NCBI RefSeq assembly: GCF_004403945.1
Contig: NZ_SOHM01000051.1
Location: 330 to 64,329 of the forward strand
DNA from: Cryobacterium lactosi
GTDB lineage: Bacteria > Actinomycetota > Actinomycetes > Actinomycetales > Microbacteriaceae
Direction: 5' to 3'
DNA: 64,000 nucleotides
A program made the position numbers and the translations under genes. Below the pieces are notes generated by a model that was not told where the DNA came from, did no database searches, and worked only from the letters and a program-made list of their open reading frames with translations. Of the stretch, positions 8,447 through 16,961 are shown in pieces. Every line of letters begins with the position of its first letter. The first letter of the stretch is position 1.

Positions 8447-9649
8447 ATGCCCATTGGATTGATCGCACTCGCCCTCGGCGGTTTCGGGATCGGCCTGACC
8501 GAATTCGTCATCGCCGGCCTCCTGCCCGAGGTGGCCGCCGACTTCGCCGTCACCGAGGCCGCCGCCGGCTGGCTCATCTCCGGGTACGCCCTGAGCGTGG
8601 CCGTCGGAGCCATCCTGCTCACCGCCGCCGTGACCCGGTTGCCCCGCAAGCACGTGCTCGTGGGCCTGATGGTGCTCTTCATCGTCGGCAACCTGGTCTC
8701 GGCGCTGGCACCGACCTACTCGATCATGCTTCTCGGCCGCATCATCGCTGCCCTCTGCCACGGCGCGTTCTTCGGCATCGGCTCGGTCGTCGCGGCCAGC
8801 CTGGTGCCGGGGAGCAAGAAGTCCGGCGCCATCGCCATCATGTTCACCGGCCTCACCCTCGCCAACGTGCTCGGGGTGCCGTTCGGCACCTTCATCGGCC
8901 AGAGCTTCGGATGGCGGGCCACCTTCTGGGCCATCACCGTGATCGGCGTCATCGCCCTGGCCGGCATCGTGACGCTGGTGCCCCGCGCCACCGACGACAC
9001 CGCCCACGTGAGCAACCTGCGCGGCGAACTCCGCGCGTTCAGGTCCAGCCAGGTCTGGCTTTCCCTGGTGGTCACCGTGCTCGGATTCGGCGGCATGTTC
9101 GGTGCCTTCACCTACATCGCCTACACGCTCACCGAGGTGAGCGGCTTCTCCAGCGCGGCCGTACCGTGGCTGCTCGTGGTCTTCGGCGCCGGCCTCTTCG
9201 TGGGCAACATCCTCGGCGGCAAGGCTGCGGACCGGCGGCTCGACCCCACCCTGGTGGTGCTGCTGATCGGGCTCACCGTGGTGATGGTCGTGTTCGCCCT
9301 CACCGCCGCGAACCCCGTCGCGACCGTGATCGCGCTGGTGCTGATGGGCGGCTTCGGCTTCGGCGCCGTTCCCGGCCTGCAGACCCGCATCATGCTCTAC
9401 GCCGACACCGCGCCGACCCTGGCCTCGAGCGCCAACATCGCCGCGTTCAACGTGGGCAACGCCCTCGGTGCCTGGATCGGCGGCATCACGATCAGCGTGG
9501 GCCTGGGCTACACGTCACCGCTCTGGGCAGGGGCCGCGATCACCGCGGCAGCGGCGATCGTGATGATCGTGGCTGCCACCCGCCGCAGCGTGCTCAGTCC
9601 GCCGAGCGCCGCGGCCATCCCGGCCCCGCTGGTCAGCAGCATTTCCTAA
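8447..9649 (+). CDS. MFS drug:H+ antiporter (DHA1, AraJ/Cml-like)
   Basis: A 400-residue, 12-helix major facilitator transporter. The opening GFGIGLTEFVIAGLLPEVAADF and the helix-4 region GRIIAALCHGAFFGIG match the DHA1 group with AraJ and actinobacterial chloramphenicol exporters. The start at 8447 is supported by GTGAAGGA six bases upstream, and the protein then begins directly with helix 1. The upstream region holds nested inverted repeats suggestive of repressor control. The stop overlaps by three bases that of the convergent gene. Substrate unknown; efflux of a toxic compound is inferred. Confidence 0.88.
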   Translation: MPIGLIALALGGFGIGLTEFVIAGLLPEVAADFAVTEAAAGWLISGYALSVAVGAILLTAAVTRLPRKHVLVGLMVLFIVGNLVSALAPTYSIMLLGRIIAALCHGAFFGIGSVVAASLVPGSKKSGAIAIMFTGLTLANVLGVPFGTFIGQSFGWRATFWAITVIGVIALAGIVTLVPRATDDTAHVSNLRGELRAFRSSQVWLSLVVTVLGFGGMFGAFTYIAYTLTEVSGFSSAAVPWLLVVFGAGLFVGNILGGKAADRRLDPTLVVLLIGLTVVMVVFALTAANPVATVIALVLMGGFGFGAVPGLQTRIMLYADTAPTLASSANIAAFNVGNALGAWIGGITISVGLGYTSPLWAGAAITAAAAIVMIVAATRRSVLSPPSAAAIPAPLVSSIS

Positions 9650-10128
9650 CCTTCCCGAATCGCAGGCACCCCGGCCATCCTGGCGGCCCTGGCGTAGTGG
9701 CGAGCCTTCGTGCTCGAGAGCGCCAGCAGGATCAGGATGTCGATCGTGACGCTCACCAACGAGGTGCGCAGGGTGATCTGGGCGCCGTTCAGGGAATAGT
9801 CCGCGAACGAGATCAGGATGCTCATCGAGGCGAATGACATCGCCACCACCCTCGCCCAGTTGCGGCCGGTGAACACCAGCCCGGCCAGGCCCAGGTAGAG
9901 CAGCAGGTACAACCCGTACACCCCGAGAATCACACCCAGCACCACACCCGCGGTCTGCTCCCCGGGCTTCTGGCCGTCCAGCACGATCGTGGCGGCGAAG
10001 GTGTCCCAGGAAGCAACGACCGTGAGGATGACGACCCCGCCGGACACCACCCGGGCGCACATCAGGAGCACCCCGCCGACCACCGAGGCGGGGCGCCTGA
10101 TCCCGGCGGGGGCTCCGGAGGTCGTCAC
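9646..10128 (-). CDS. Small integral membrane protein of unknown function
   Basis: A 160-residue protein with about four predicted transmembrane segments (residues ~16-36, 58-82, 90-112 and 118-138) separated by short loops. I recognise no family. It starts with GTG overlapping the stop of the upstream LssY-C gene (GTGA), so the two are translationally coupled and may form a membrane unit. Its stop overlaps the convergent MFS gene. Confidence 0.75.
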   Translation of the reverse strand: MTTSGAPAGIRRPASVVGGVLLMCARVVSGGVVILTVVASWDTFAATIVLDGQKPGEQTAGVVLGVILGVYGLYLLLYLGLAGLVFTGRNWARVVAMSFASMSILISFADYSLNGAQITLRTSLVSVTIDILILLALSSTKARHYARAARMAGVPAIREG

Positions 10129-11039
10129 GACAGCCCGGTGAACTCGATGACGCCACCGGGCTCGCCGCGGACCGCGGTGCCTGGCGCGGATTCGCCGGCC
10201 GGTTCGCCGGCCACCGGCATTCCGCGCAGGTCGATCACCGGCAGGTCACCATCCGTCTGGATGCTGTCGCCGCCGCCGTTGCGGGAGTGGTAGCCGGTGG
10301 CGAAGTCCCGCAGCAGCACGATGCGGGTCTCCGGCACCGCCTGTCGGATGCTGGCCACGATGTGGTCTCGCTCGATGTCGGTGTGCTCGTCGATCTTGTG
10401 GGTGACCTGCAGCGTGAACAGGCTCAACCCCACCGACCGGTCGAACGTGCCGGCCGCCAGCCAATCCACCCGGTGCCCGCCCGGCAGCATCCACCCGTCT
10501 GGACAGCGCCAGAAGCGCACGTGGTGGCGCTTGGCCGGATTGTCCGCCACCTCCTGCTGGTAGGCGAAGTCCTGCACCCTGTCGAAGAGCAGCAGCGGGC
10601 TCACGGGCGCCTGCAGGTAGCTGCGCCGGCTCACCGTTCTGGTGACGATGCGCCAGCTCGACGCGAGAGTCACGTCGTCAGCACGGATCCAGCCCGCCGC
10701 GGCGAGCGCCATGTGCAGTTGGTCGGCGCTGCCGGCGACGGCGAGATTGACCGGGTCGCCGAGCAGGCCGTCGCTCGTGCGCGTGCGGCCGATGAAGTAG
10801 TCGGGCACATAGAGCCTGGTGAGGATGCGATGCAGCCGCGGCAGGACCAGGTAGGCCAGCAACGCCCAGAACAGCACCGCGAACCAGAGCAGGCCCCAGC
10901 CGAGCCCCAGGCTCTCGGTGGCCAGCAGCACCGCCAGCCACACCGACGCGAATCCGGCCAGCACGAAGAAGAACGAGTCGAGAACGGCCCCGGGCGAGAC
11001 GCGCCGACGACCGGAGGGTCCCGCCGCGATCTCTGGCAT
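10125..11039 (-). CDS. LssY C-terminal-domain membrane protein
   Basis: A 304-residue protein with two N-terminal transmembrane helices (~18-40 and ~46-68) and a soluble domain of the LssY_C family. Family features are GDPVNLAVAGSADQLHMALAAAGW, SPLLLFDRVQDFAYQ, and NPAKRHHVRFWRC. LssY was named from a Legionella secretion locus; the biochemical role is unknown. Translation likely begins at the ATG six bases after TACGAT (leaderless). It is coupled to the downstream four-helix protein. Confidence 0.82.
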   Translation of the reverse strand: MPEIAAGPSGRRRVSPGAVLDSFFFVLAGFASVWLAVLLATESLGLGWGLLWFAVLFWALLAYLVLPRLHRILTRLYVPDYFIGRTRTSDGLLGDPVNLAVAGSADQLHMALAAAGWIRADDVTLASSWRIVTRTVSRRSYLQAPVSPLLLFDRVQDFAYQQEVADNPAKRHHVRFWRCPDGWMLPGGHRVDWLAAGTFDRSVGLSLFTLQVTHKIDEHTDIERDHIVASIRQAVPETRIVLLRDFATGYHSRNGGGDSIQTDGDLPVIDLRGMPVAGEPAGESAPGTAVRGEPGGVIEFTGLS

Positions 11040-11045
11040 GGCGCC

Positions 11046-11051
11046 ATCGTA
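11046..11051 (-). promoter_or_regulatory. Leaderless-type -10 box of the LssY-C gene
   Basis: TACGAT on the minus strand, six bases before the ATG at 11039. It is back-to-back with the TTGGAT box of the divergent desulfurase-like gene. Confidence 0.55.
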
Positions 11052-11094
11052 GTTCGGTGCCGGCCTGCGCGGTGGGTGTCCGGCGGATCAATGC

Positions 11095-11100
11095 TTGGAT
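11095..11100 (+). promoter_or_regulatory. Leaderless-type -10 box of the desulfurase-like gene
   Basis: TTGGAT followed by six bases and GTG at 11107, which selects that GTG as the start rather than the TTG within the box. Confidence 0.45.
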
Positions 11101-11106
11101 GGCAGG

Positions 11107-12333
11107 GTGACCTACGACGTCGAATCGATCCGCGCCCACTTTCCCGCCCTCGCCGCAGGAACCGTGCACTTCGACAGTCCGGGCGGCACGCAGACTCCGC
11201 GGAGCGTGGGGCAGGCGATCCTCGACACCCTCACCGGCCCGCTGTCGATCCGCGGTCGCCGCAGCCGCTCTGAGCGAAACGCCGACGACGCCGTCACCGG
11301 GTTTCGTTCGGCGATGGCCGACCTTCTCGGCGCCGACCCGCTCGGCATCGTCTACGGACGCAGCGCCACCCAACTCACCTACGACTTCTCCCGCCACCTC
11401 GCCCGCGGCTGGGGCCCCGGCGACGAGATCGTGGTGTCGCGACTCGACCACGACGCCAACATCCGCCCGTGGCTGCAGGCCGCCGGTCACGCGGGTGCGA
11501 CGGTGGTCTGGGCGGACTTCGACCCCACCACCGGGGAACTGCCCGCGGCGGCCGTGGCCGCGGTGCTCACCGACCGCACCCGCCTCGTCGCGGTGACCGC
11601 CGCCTCCAACCTGATCGGCACCCGGCCGCCGATCGCCGAGATCGCCGCTGTGGTGCACCGGGCCGGGGCGCTGCTCTTCGTCGACGGCGTGCACTACGTG
11701 CCGCACGCGTACGTCGACCTCGCGGCGCTCGGCGCCGACTTCTTCGTCTGCTCGCCGTACAAGTTCTTCGGCCCGCACTGCGGGGTGCTCGCGGCCGACC
11801 CGGCACGTCTGGCCGGCATCCACCCCGACAAGCTGCTGCCGTCGACGGATGCGGTACCTGAGCGTTTCGAACTCGGCACCCTGCCCTACGAGACCCTGGC
11901 CGGGGTGACCGCCGCGGTCGACTTCCTCGCCGGCCTCGGCGAGCTGGCCACCGGGGTGGCACCGCGCCCCAGCGTCAGCCGCCGGGAACGCCTCCGCACC
12001 TCACTGCGACTGGCCGAGGCCCACGAGGATGCCCTCCGCAGCTGGTTGGAGTCCGGACTGGCCGCCCTGCCCGGGGTGACGGTGTATTCACGCTCCGCTG
12101 AGCGCACTCCGACGGTGCTCGTGGGCTTCGCACACCGCCCCGCCGCCGACGCCACCGAGTTCCTGTTCGAGCGCGGGATCCTCGCTCCCTCCGGTTCGTT
12201 CTACGCGCTCGAGGCCTCCCGACACCTGGGCCTGGGCGAGACCGGGGCGTTGCGCATCGGCCTCGCCCCGTACAGCACTGCCGGTGAGATCGACGCGCTC
12301 CTCGCGGCCGTCACCGAGTTCGCGCTCCGCTGA
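11107..12333 (+). CDS. Cysteine desulfurase-like class V aminotransferase (VC1184-type)
   Basis: A 408-residue PLP enzyme of the class V aminotransferase fold, closest in layout to the cysteine-desulfurase-like VC1184 group. The opening IRAHFPAL..VHFDSPGGTQTP is typical, followed by VSRLDHDANIRPW, the PLP-contacting VDGVHYVPH and the Schiff-base lysine in CSPYKFFGPHCG. No iron-sulfur assembly genes surround it, so true desulfurase activity on cysteine is uncertain. It is divergent from the LssY-C gene with only 67 bases between starts. Confidence 0.85.
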   Translation: MTYDVESIRAHFPALAAGTVHFDSPGGTQTPRSVGQAILDTLTGPLSIRGRRSRSERNADDAVTGFRSAMADLLGADPLGIVYGRSATQLTYDFSRHLARGWGPGDEIVVSRLDHDANIRPWLQAAGHAGATVVWADFDPTTGELPAAAVAAVLTDRTRLVAVTAASNLIGTRPPIAEIAAVVHRAGALLFVDGVHYVPHAYVDLAALGADFFVCSPYKFFGPHCGVLAADPARLAGIHPDKLLPSTDAVPERFELGTLPYETLAGVTAAVDFLAGLGELATGVAPRPSVSRRERLRTSLRLAEAHEDALRSWLESGLAALPGVTVYSRSAERTPTVLVGFAHRPAADATEFLFERGILAPSGSFYALEASRHLGLGETGALRIGLAPYSTAGEIDALLAAVTEFALR

Positions 12334-12431
12334 CCCCCGCCGGCTGGCGAATCTGCCGCTTGTCCGAAAAACCCGGGCGGACCGGCCCGTTCTCCCCATA
12401 AGCTGGGCACCAAGCAACAAAGGGGACACGG

Positions 12432-13334
12432 ATGCCACTCGGCGCTGTCATCGAATTCACCAACATCACCAAGAAGTTCGGCCAGGTCACGGCGGTGAAC
12501 GACCTGTCCTTCACCGTCGAGCCCGGCCGGGTCACCGGCTTCCTCGGCCCGAACGGCGCCGGCAAGACCACCACACTGCGGATGCTGCTGGGCCTCGTCG
12601 CCCCCACGTCGGGCACCGCCACCTTCGGCGGGCTGCGCTATCGCGACCTGGCCCGACCTCTGAACACCGTCGGAGCGGCCCTCGAGGCCGCCAATTTCCA
12701 CCCCGGCCGCACCGCCGCGCATCACCTCGGCGTGTACACGACCGCCGCCGGCATTCCTCGCACCAGGGTCGCCGAGGTGCTGCACACCGTGGGACTGGCC
12801 GAACACGCCACCCAACGGGTCGGCGGCTACTCGCTGGGCATGCGACAGCGCCTTGGCCTGGCCTACTCCCTGCTGGGCGACCCCGGCGTGCTGGTCCTGG
12901 ACGAGCCGATCAACGGCCTCGATCCGGAGGGCATCAAGTGGATCCGCGGCTTCCTCAGCAGCATGGCCGCCGAGGGCCGCACCGTGCTGGTCAGCTCCCA
13001 CCTGCTCAGTGAGGTGCAGCAGAGCGTCGACGACGTCATCATCATCGCCAAGGGCGAGCTGGTGCACTCCGGCCCGCTCTCCAGCCTCGATACCGACATC
13101 GCCCCACAGGTCATCGTGGATTCCCCCGACCGGGACGCCCTCGTGACCGCCCTCACGGAGGCCGGGCTGGCCTTCACCTCCGGCCGCACCGGCTTGATCG
13201 TCGCCGTGCCCGACCCCGGCCAGGTGGGACATATCGCCTTCGCCGCCGGAGTGGAACTGAACGTGTTGCACCGGCAGAAGGCGGGCCTGGAAGATTCCTT
13301 CCTCGCCCTCGTCGAAGGAGGCGACTCGCTGTGA
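12432..13334 (+). CDS. ABC transporter ATP-binding protein (exporter type)
   Basis: A 300-residue ATPase with Walker A GPNGAGKTT (residues ~38-46), signature YSLGMRQRLGLA, Walker B VLVLDEPINGLDP and the switch histidine in VLVSSH. The C-terminal extension resembles those of two-gene multidrug or bacteriocin-type exporters (CcmA/BcrA). AAAGGGG precedes the ATG and a TAAGCT hexamer at 12399-12404 may be the -10. Its stop overlaps the permease start as GTGA. Confidence 0.9.
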   Translation: MPLGAVIEFTNITKKFGQVTAVNDLSFTVEPGRVTGFLGPNGAGKTTTLRMLLGLVAPTSGTATFGGLRYRDLARPLNTVGAALEAANFHPGRTAAHHLGVYTTAAGIPRTRVAEVLHTVGLAEHATQRVGGYSLGMRQRLGLAYSLLGDPGVLVLDEPINGLDPEGIKWIRGFLSSMAAEGRTVLVSSHLLSEVQQSVDDVIIIAKGELVHSGPLSSLDTDIAPQVIVDSPDRDALVTALTEAGLAFTSGRTGLIVAVPDPGQVGHIAFAAGVELNVLHRQKAGLEDSFLALVEGGDSL

Positions 13335-14170
13335 ACCTGATCCTGCGCCCCGTGGCCGCCGAATTCAGCAAGATCCTGACCACCCGGATGTGGTGGATCC
13401 TCGCGCTCGTCCTGTTCGGCTACATCGCCCTGATCGCGTGCGGCCTGGCCGCCCTGTTCGGCGGTCTGGACAGCGGCGCCATCAGCCCCGATGCCGTGAA
13501 CAGCGGCGGCGGCACCGCCGGTCTGACCGGCCTGGGCAGCATTCCTCCGTTGATCTACAGCTTCGCCGCCTCGGTCGGCTATGTCTTCCCCGTGCTGCTG
13601 GGCGCGCTGGCGACCACGGGTGAGTTCCGCCACCAGACCCTCACCCCCACGTTCCTCGCCACCCCGAAGCGCGGCCGCGTGCTCGGTGCCAAGACAGTGG
13701 CGTTGATCGTCATGGGCGCGGCGCTCGGCGTGGTGGCGCTGGCCGCATCCGTCGGGATCGGCGCGCTGGTGTTGGGCGGTTTCGGGATCGACCCGCTGCT
13801 GGCCGACGGTGAGACCTGGGGGTTGATCGGCCGCACCGTGCTCGCCATGGCGGTCTGGGCAGTGATCGGCGTGGGCCTGGGTGTGCTCGTGCCCAGCCAG
13901 GTGGCCTCGATCGTGATCGTGCTCGCGTTCACCCAGTTCATCGAACCCCTGCTGCGCTTCGCGTCCACCTTCACCCAGATCACCGCCGACATCGGCAAGT
14001 TCCTGCCAGGCGCCGCGTCGGACGCCTTGGTGGGAGAGAGCTTCTTCACCCTGGCCAGTCCAGGCGGGGCGGTTCTGACCAGCTGGCAGGGTGGCCTGGT
14101 GCTGCTGGCCTACGGGCTGCTCGCCACGGCCGCGGGCTACTTCATCAGCTGGAAGCGCGACGTCACCTAG
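13331..14170 (+). CDS. ABC transporter permease (ABC-2 type)
   Basis: A 279-residue integral membrane protein with about six hydrophobic segments and a periplasmic-side Gly/Ser-rich loop after helix 1. The GEFRHQTLTPTFLATPKR cytoplasmic segment resembles the coupling region of ABC-2 permeases of the BcrB/NatB kind. It begins with GTG overlapping the ATPase stop. Exporter substrate unknown; no regulator is adjacent. Confidence 0.85.
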   Translation: MNLILRPVAAEFSKILTTRMWWILALVLFGYIALIACGLAALFGGLDSGAISPDAVNSGGGTAGLTGLGSIPPLIYSFAASVGYVFPVLLGALATTGEFRHQTLTPTFLATPKRGRVLGAKTVALIVMGAALGVVALAASVGIGALVLGGFGIDPLLADGETWGLIGRTVLAMAVWAVIGVGLGVLVPSQVASIVIVLAFTQFIEPLLRFASTFTQITADIGKFLPGAASDALVGESFFTLASPGGAVLTSWQGGLVLLAYGLLATAAGYFISWKRDVT

Positions 14171-14176
14171 GCCGTT

Positions 14177-14194
14177 CCGGGCAGAAAGGCCCGG
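14177..14194 (+). terminator. Short hairpin after the ABC exporter operon
   Basis: CCGGGC-AGAAAG-GCCCGG begins six bases after the permease stop. There is no T-tract, so termination is only inferred from position. Confidence 0.35.
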
Positions 14195-14226
14195 TGTGCG
14201 CCAGGATCCGGCAGGGATCCCGGGTC

Positions 14227-14232
14227 TAGGGT
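14227..14232 (+). promoter_or_regulatory. Leaderless-type -10 box of the AcuI-like gene
   Basis: TAGGGT, six bases (GAAGAC), then the ATG at 14239. No Shine-Dalgarno is present. Confidence 0.6.
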
Positions 14233-14238
14233 GAAGAC

Positions 14239-15252
14239 ATGGCTGCTACCGAATTCCGCGCGATCATCGTCACCCGCACCGAAGATGAGTCGGGCAAACG
14301 CACTCAATCCTCGGCCCTGACCACGGTCGGGAACGACGTGTTGATGCCCGGCGATGTCACCGTCGCGGTGGAATTCTCCAGCATCAACTACAAGGACGGC
14401 CTGGCCCTGATGGGCCGGCCCGGCGTGGCCAGGGTGTGGCCGCTGATTGCCGGCATCGACCTGGTGGGCACCGTCGAGTCGAGCACCGACCCCCGCTGGG
14501 CCGTCGGCGACAGAGTGATTCTGAACGGCGCGGGCATCGGCGAGAGCCACCACGGCGGCCTCGCCGAGCGCGCCCGCGTCTCCGGCGCCTCCCTGGTGCG
14601 ACTGCCGGAGGGTGTGAGCGCCTCGCGTGCCGCGGCCATCGGTACCGCCGGGTTCACGGCCATGCTGGCCGTGCTCGCCCTCGAACGCGGCGGCGTCCTG
14701 CCGGACTCCGGCGATGTGCTGGTGACCGGCGCGGCCGGCGGCGTCGGGTCCGTCGCCATCGCCCTGCTCAAGGCACGCGGCTATCGGGTGGTCGCCTCCA
14801 CCGGCCGCGCCGAGGAACTCGGCGACTACCTGCGTGGGCTGGGAGCGGCCGAGCTGCTGGACCGCAGCACTCTCTCGGAGGCGGGCAAGCCGTTGCAGAC
14901 CCAGCGCTGGGCCGGCGCGATCGACTCGGTGGGCAGTCACACGCTGGCCAACATCCTCGCCCAGACGAACCAGGGCGGCGTGGTGGCCTCCTGCGGGCTG
15001 GCCCAGGGCGCCGATCTGCCGACCACGGTGATGCCATTCATCCTGCGGGCCGTGACCTTGGCCGGCATCAACTCCGTGGAAGCCCCGCTGGTACTCCGCC
15101 AGGAGGCCTGGGGCCGCCTGGCCGCCGACCTCGACTTCGACCAGCTCGACAGCCTGACCTCGGTCATCGCGCTCGAGGACGCGTTTGCCGCCGCCGATGA
15201 CATCCTGGCCGGCCGGCTGCACGGCCGCACCGTGGTCGACGTGCGACGCTGA
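14239..15252 (+). CDS. AcuI/YhdH-like quinone-oxidoreductase-family enzyme
   Basis: A 337-residue zinc-free medium-chain dehydrogenase of the YhdH/YhfP (acrylyl-CoA reductase AcuI) subgroup. Evidence includes SSINYKDGLALMGRPGVARVWP near the N-terminus, the NADPH-binding GAAGGVGSVAIALLKARGY, and the characteristic insert AGINSVEAPLVLRQEAWGRL. AcuI reduces acryloyl-CoA to propionyl-CoA; the substrate here is inferred from family only. It has its own leaderless promoter. Confidence 0.85.
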   Translation: MAATEFRAIIVTRTEDESGKRTQSSALTTVGNDVLMPGDVTVAVEFSSINYKDGLALMGRPGVARVWPLIAGIDLVGTVESSTDPRWAVGDRVILNGAGIGESHHGGLAERARVSGASLVRLPEGVSASRAAAIGTAGFTAMLAVLALERGGVLPDSGDVLVTGAAGGVGSVAIALLKARGYRVVASTGRAEELGDYLRGLGAAELLDRSTLSEAGKPLQTQRWAGAIDSVGSHTLANILAQTNQGGVVASCGLAQGADLPTTVMPFILRAVTLAGINSVEAPLVLRQEAWGRLAADLDFDQLDSLTSVIALEDAFAAADDILAGRLHGRTVVDVRR

Positions 15253-15300
15253 CCCGGCGTATCTCTCGGGGCTCACCCCCGCGGGTCGGCAACCCCCGGC

Positions 15301-15306
15301 TAGGCT
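15301..15306 (+). promoter_or_regulatory. Leaderless-type -10 box of the DUF1304 gene
   Basis: TAGGCT, six bases (GACGGA), then ATG at 15313. Confidence 0.6.
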
Positions 15307-15312
15307 GACGGA

Positions 15313-15693
15313 ATGGGCCTTCTCGCATCCGTTTTCGTCGCACTCGCGGCCGTCCTGCACGTCTACATCTTCCTGATGGAGAGCGCCTGGTGGACCCGGC
15401 CGAAAATCTGGCAGCGCTTCGGCCTGGCCAGCCAGGCCGAGGCGGAGACGACCCGGGTGCTCGCTTACAACCAGGGTTTCTACAACCTCTTTCTGGCGGT
15501 CGGCGCCATCATCGGACTGTTCCTCTACTTCGGCGGCCCTGAGCAGGCCGGGGCGGCACTGATCCTGTTCAGCACCGCGTCGATGTTCGTGGCCGCGATC
15601 GTTCTGACCACCTCTGGGCCCGGCAAGGTCAGGTCTGCCCTCACGCAGGGTACGCTGCCGCTGATCGGATTCATCCTCTTCCTGTTCGCCTAG
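15313..15693 (+). CDS. DUF1304 family membrane protein
   Basis: A 126-residue protein with four predicted transmembrane helices. The signature of the family is seen in VLHVYIFLMESAWW, the cytoplasmic AETTRVLAYNQGFYNLFLA and the final helix with a TLPLIGF element. Function of DUF1304 proteins is unknown. It lies 38 bases upstream of the dienelactone hydrolase gene on the same strand and could be co-transcribed. Confidence 0.88.
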   Translation: MGLLASVFVALAAVLHVYIFLMESAWWTRPKIWQRFGLASQAEAETTRVLAYNQGFYNLFLAVGAIIGLFLYFGGPEQAGAALILFSTASMFVAAIVLTTSGPGKVRSALTQGTLPLIGFILFLFA

Positions 15694-15730
15694 AGATCCC
15701 GGCCGGCAGGACCCCGCCGAAAGGACCGTT

Positions 15731-16297
15731 GTGACCCACGTCATCCTCTTCCACCACGCGCAGGGCCTCACCGAGGGGGTGGCGGAGTTCGCCCAACGCC
15801 TGCGCGACGCCGGCCACGACGTGGTCGTGCCCGACCTCTACGACGGCCTCATCTTCGACACCATCGACGCCGGCGTCGCGCACGCCGAGAAGACCGGCTT
15901 CGACACCATCATCGAGCGCGGCGAACGAGCCGCGGACACGATGCCGTTGGACACTGTCTACGCCGGCTTCTCACTGGGCACCCTGCCCGCCCAGAAGCTC
16001 GCCCAGACCCGCGGTGGTGCGCGCGGCGCGATCCTGTTCCACGGCGGCGTTCCGGCCGCCATGTTCGGGTCGGACTGGCCTGCGACGGTGGCGTTGCAAC
16101 TGCACGTGACCGCGGAGGACGAGTGGATCGAGTTGCTCGAGGTGGAGCAGCTGGCCGAGGACGCCGGGGCGGCCGAGCTGTTCATCTACCCCGGCTCGGC
16201 CCACCTGGTCGCCGACTCCAGCCTCAACGAGTACGACGAGGAGATCGCCGAACTCATCCTGGCGCGCGCGATCGCGTTCCTCGACCGCCTCGCCTGA
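15731..16297 (+). CDS. Dienelactone hydrolase family protein
   Basis: A 188-residue alpha/beta hydrolase resembling small dienelactone hydrolases. The nucleophile elbow reads YAGFSLGTLPAQ, so the nucleophile is serine where classical dienelactone hydrolase has cysteine; the acid is probably in TAEDEWIE and the histidine in GSAHLVADSS. AAGGA stands five bases before the GTG start. Natural substrate unknown. Confidence 0.85.
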   Translation: MTHVILFHHAQGLTEGVAEFAQRLRDAGHDVVVPDLYDGLIFDTIDAGVAHAEKTGFDTIIERGERAADTMPLDTVYAGFSLGTLPAQKLAQTRGGARGAILFHGGVPAAMFGSDWPATVALQLHVTAEDEWIELLEVEQLAEDAGAAELFIYPGSAHLVADSSLNEYDEEIAELILARAIAFLDRLA

Positions 16298-16352
16298 GTC
16301 CGCGAAAGGGTGGCAGAGCGGCCGAAAGGCGCAACTTGGCTTGCCGATCTGG

Positions 16353-16358
16353 CACGAT
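16353..16358 (+). promoter_or_regulatory. Possible leaderless -10 box of the XRE-cupin gene
   Basis: CACGAT, six bases, then ATG at 16365. The intervening GAGGGG abuts the start and is too close to serve as a normal Shine-Dalgarno. Confidence 0.4.
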
Positions 16359-16364
16359 GAGGGG

Positions 16365-16946
16365 ATGACCTCAGACACGCCATCCGTCTTGCAGACCGTG
16401 GGTGCCCGGCTCCGCGAGCTGCGCCTGCAGAGCGGGCGCACCCAGGCGCAGCTCTCCGCGGCCACCGGGATCTCGGAGAGCACGCTCTCCAGGCTCGAGT
16501 CCGGACAACGCAAACCCACCCTGGAGCTGCTTCTGGCCCTCTCCGCCGCCCACGACGTGACCATCGATGATCTGGTGCGCGCACCGGCCGAGGACGACCC
16601 GCGCCTGGACCAGCGACCGTTCACCCGCCACGGCCGCACCTTCGTGCCGCTCAGCCGCACCGCCGGCGGGCTGCAGGCCTTCAAGGTGATCATCCCCGGC
16701 CGCACCAGCGACGAGCCGTTGGAGCAACGCACCCACGAGGGCTTCGACTGGTTCTACGTGCTCAGCGGCCGGCTCCGGCTGGCGCTCGGCGAGCACGTGA
16801 TGCTCCTCGGGGTGGGCGAGGTCGCCGAATTCGACACCCGCGTGCCGCACGCCTTCGACAGTGCGGGGCCGGAGCCCACGGAGATCCTCAGCCTGTTCGG
16901 CCAGACCGGCGAACGCATCCACGTGCGGGCCAGCACCGTTCGCTGA
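16365..16946 (+). CDS. XRE-family regulator with C-terminal cupin
   Basis: A 193-residue one-component regulator. Residues ~10-65 form the Cro/C1-type helix-turn-helix (RLRELRLQSGRTQAQLSAATGISESTLSRLESGQRKP is the core region, with recognition helix around ISESTLSRLE). Residues ~110-190 form a cupin_2 barrel (FYVLSGRLRLALGEHVMLLGVGEVAEFDT), the probable ligand sensor. Such proteins usually control nearby metabolic genes; the adjacent dienelactone hydrolase and DUF1304 genes are candidate targets, but that is inference. Confidence 0.88.
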   Translation: MTSDTPSVLQTVGARLRELRLQSGRTQAQLSAATGISESTLSRLESGQRKPTLELLLALSAAHDVTIDDLVRAPAEDDPRLDQRPFTRHGRTFVPLSRTAGGLQAFKVIIPGRTSDEPLEQRTHEGFDWFYVLSGRLRLALGEHVMLLGVGEVAEFDTRVPHAFDSAGPEPTEILSLFGQTGERIHVRASTVR

Positions 16947-16961
16947 CCCGGCAGGGGTGAT

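Noticed and set aside
12432..14170. ABC pair as a bacteriocin-immunity island
   Set aside because: No precursor peptide, modification enzyme or two-component system flanks the two genes, so only a generic exporter can be supported.
14203..14222. GGATCC...GGATCC as a terminator stem
   Set aside because: Each half is self-palindromic, the stem is only six bases and it sits inside the promoter region of the next gene.
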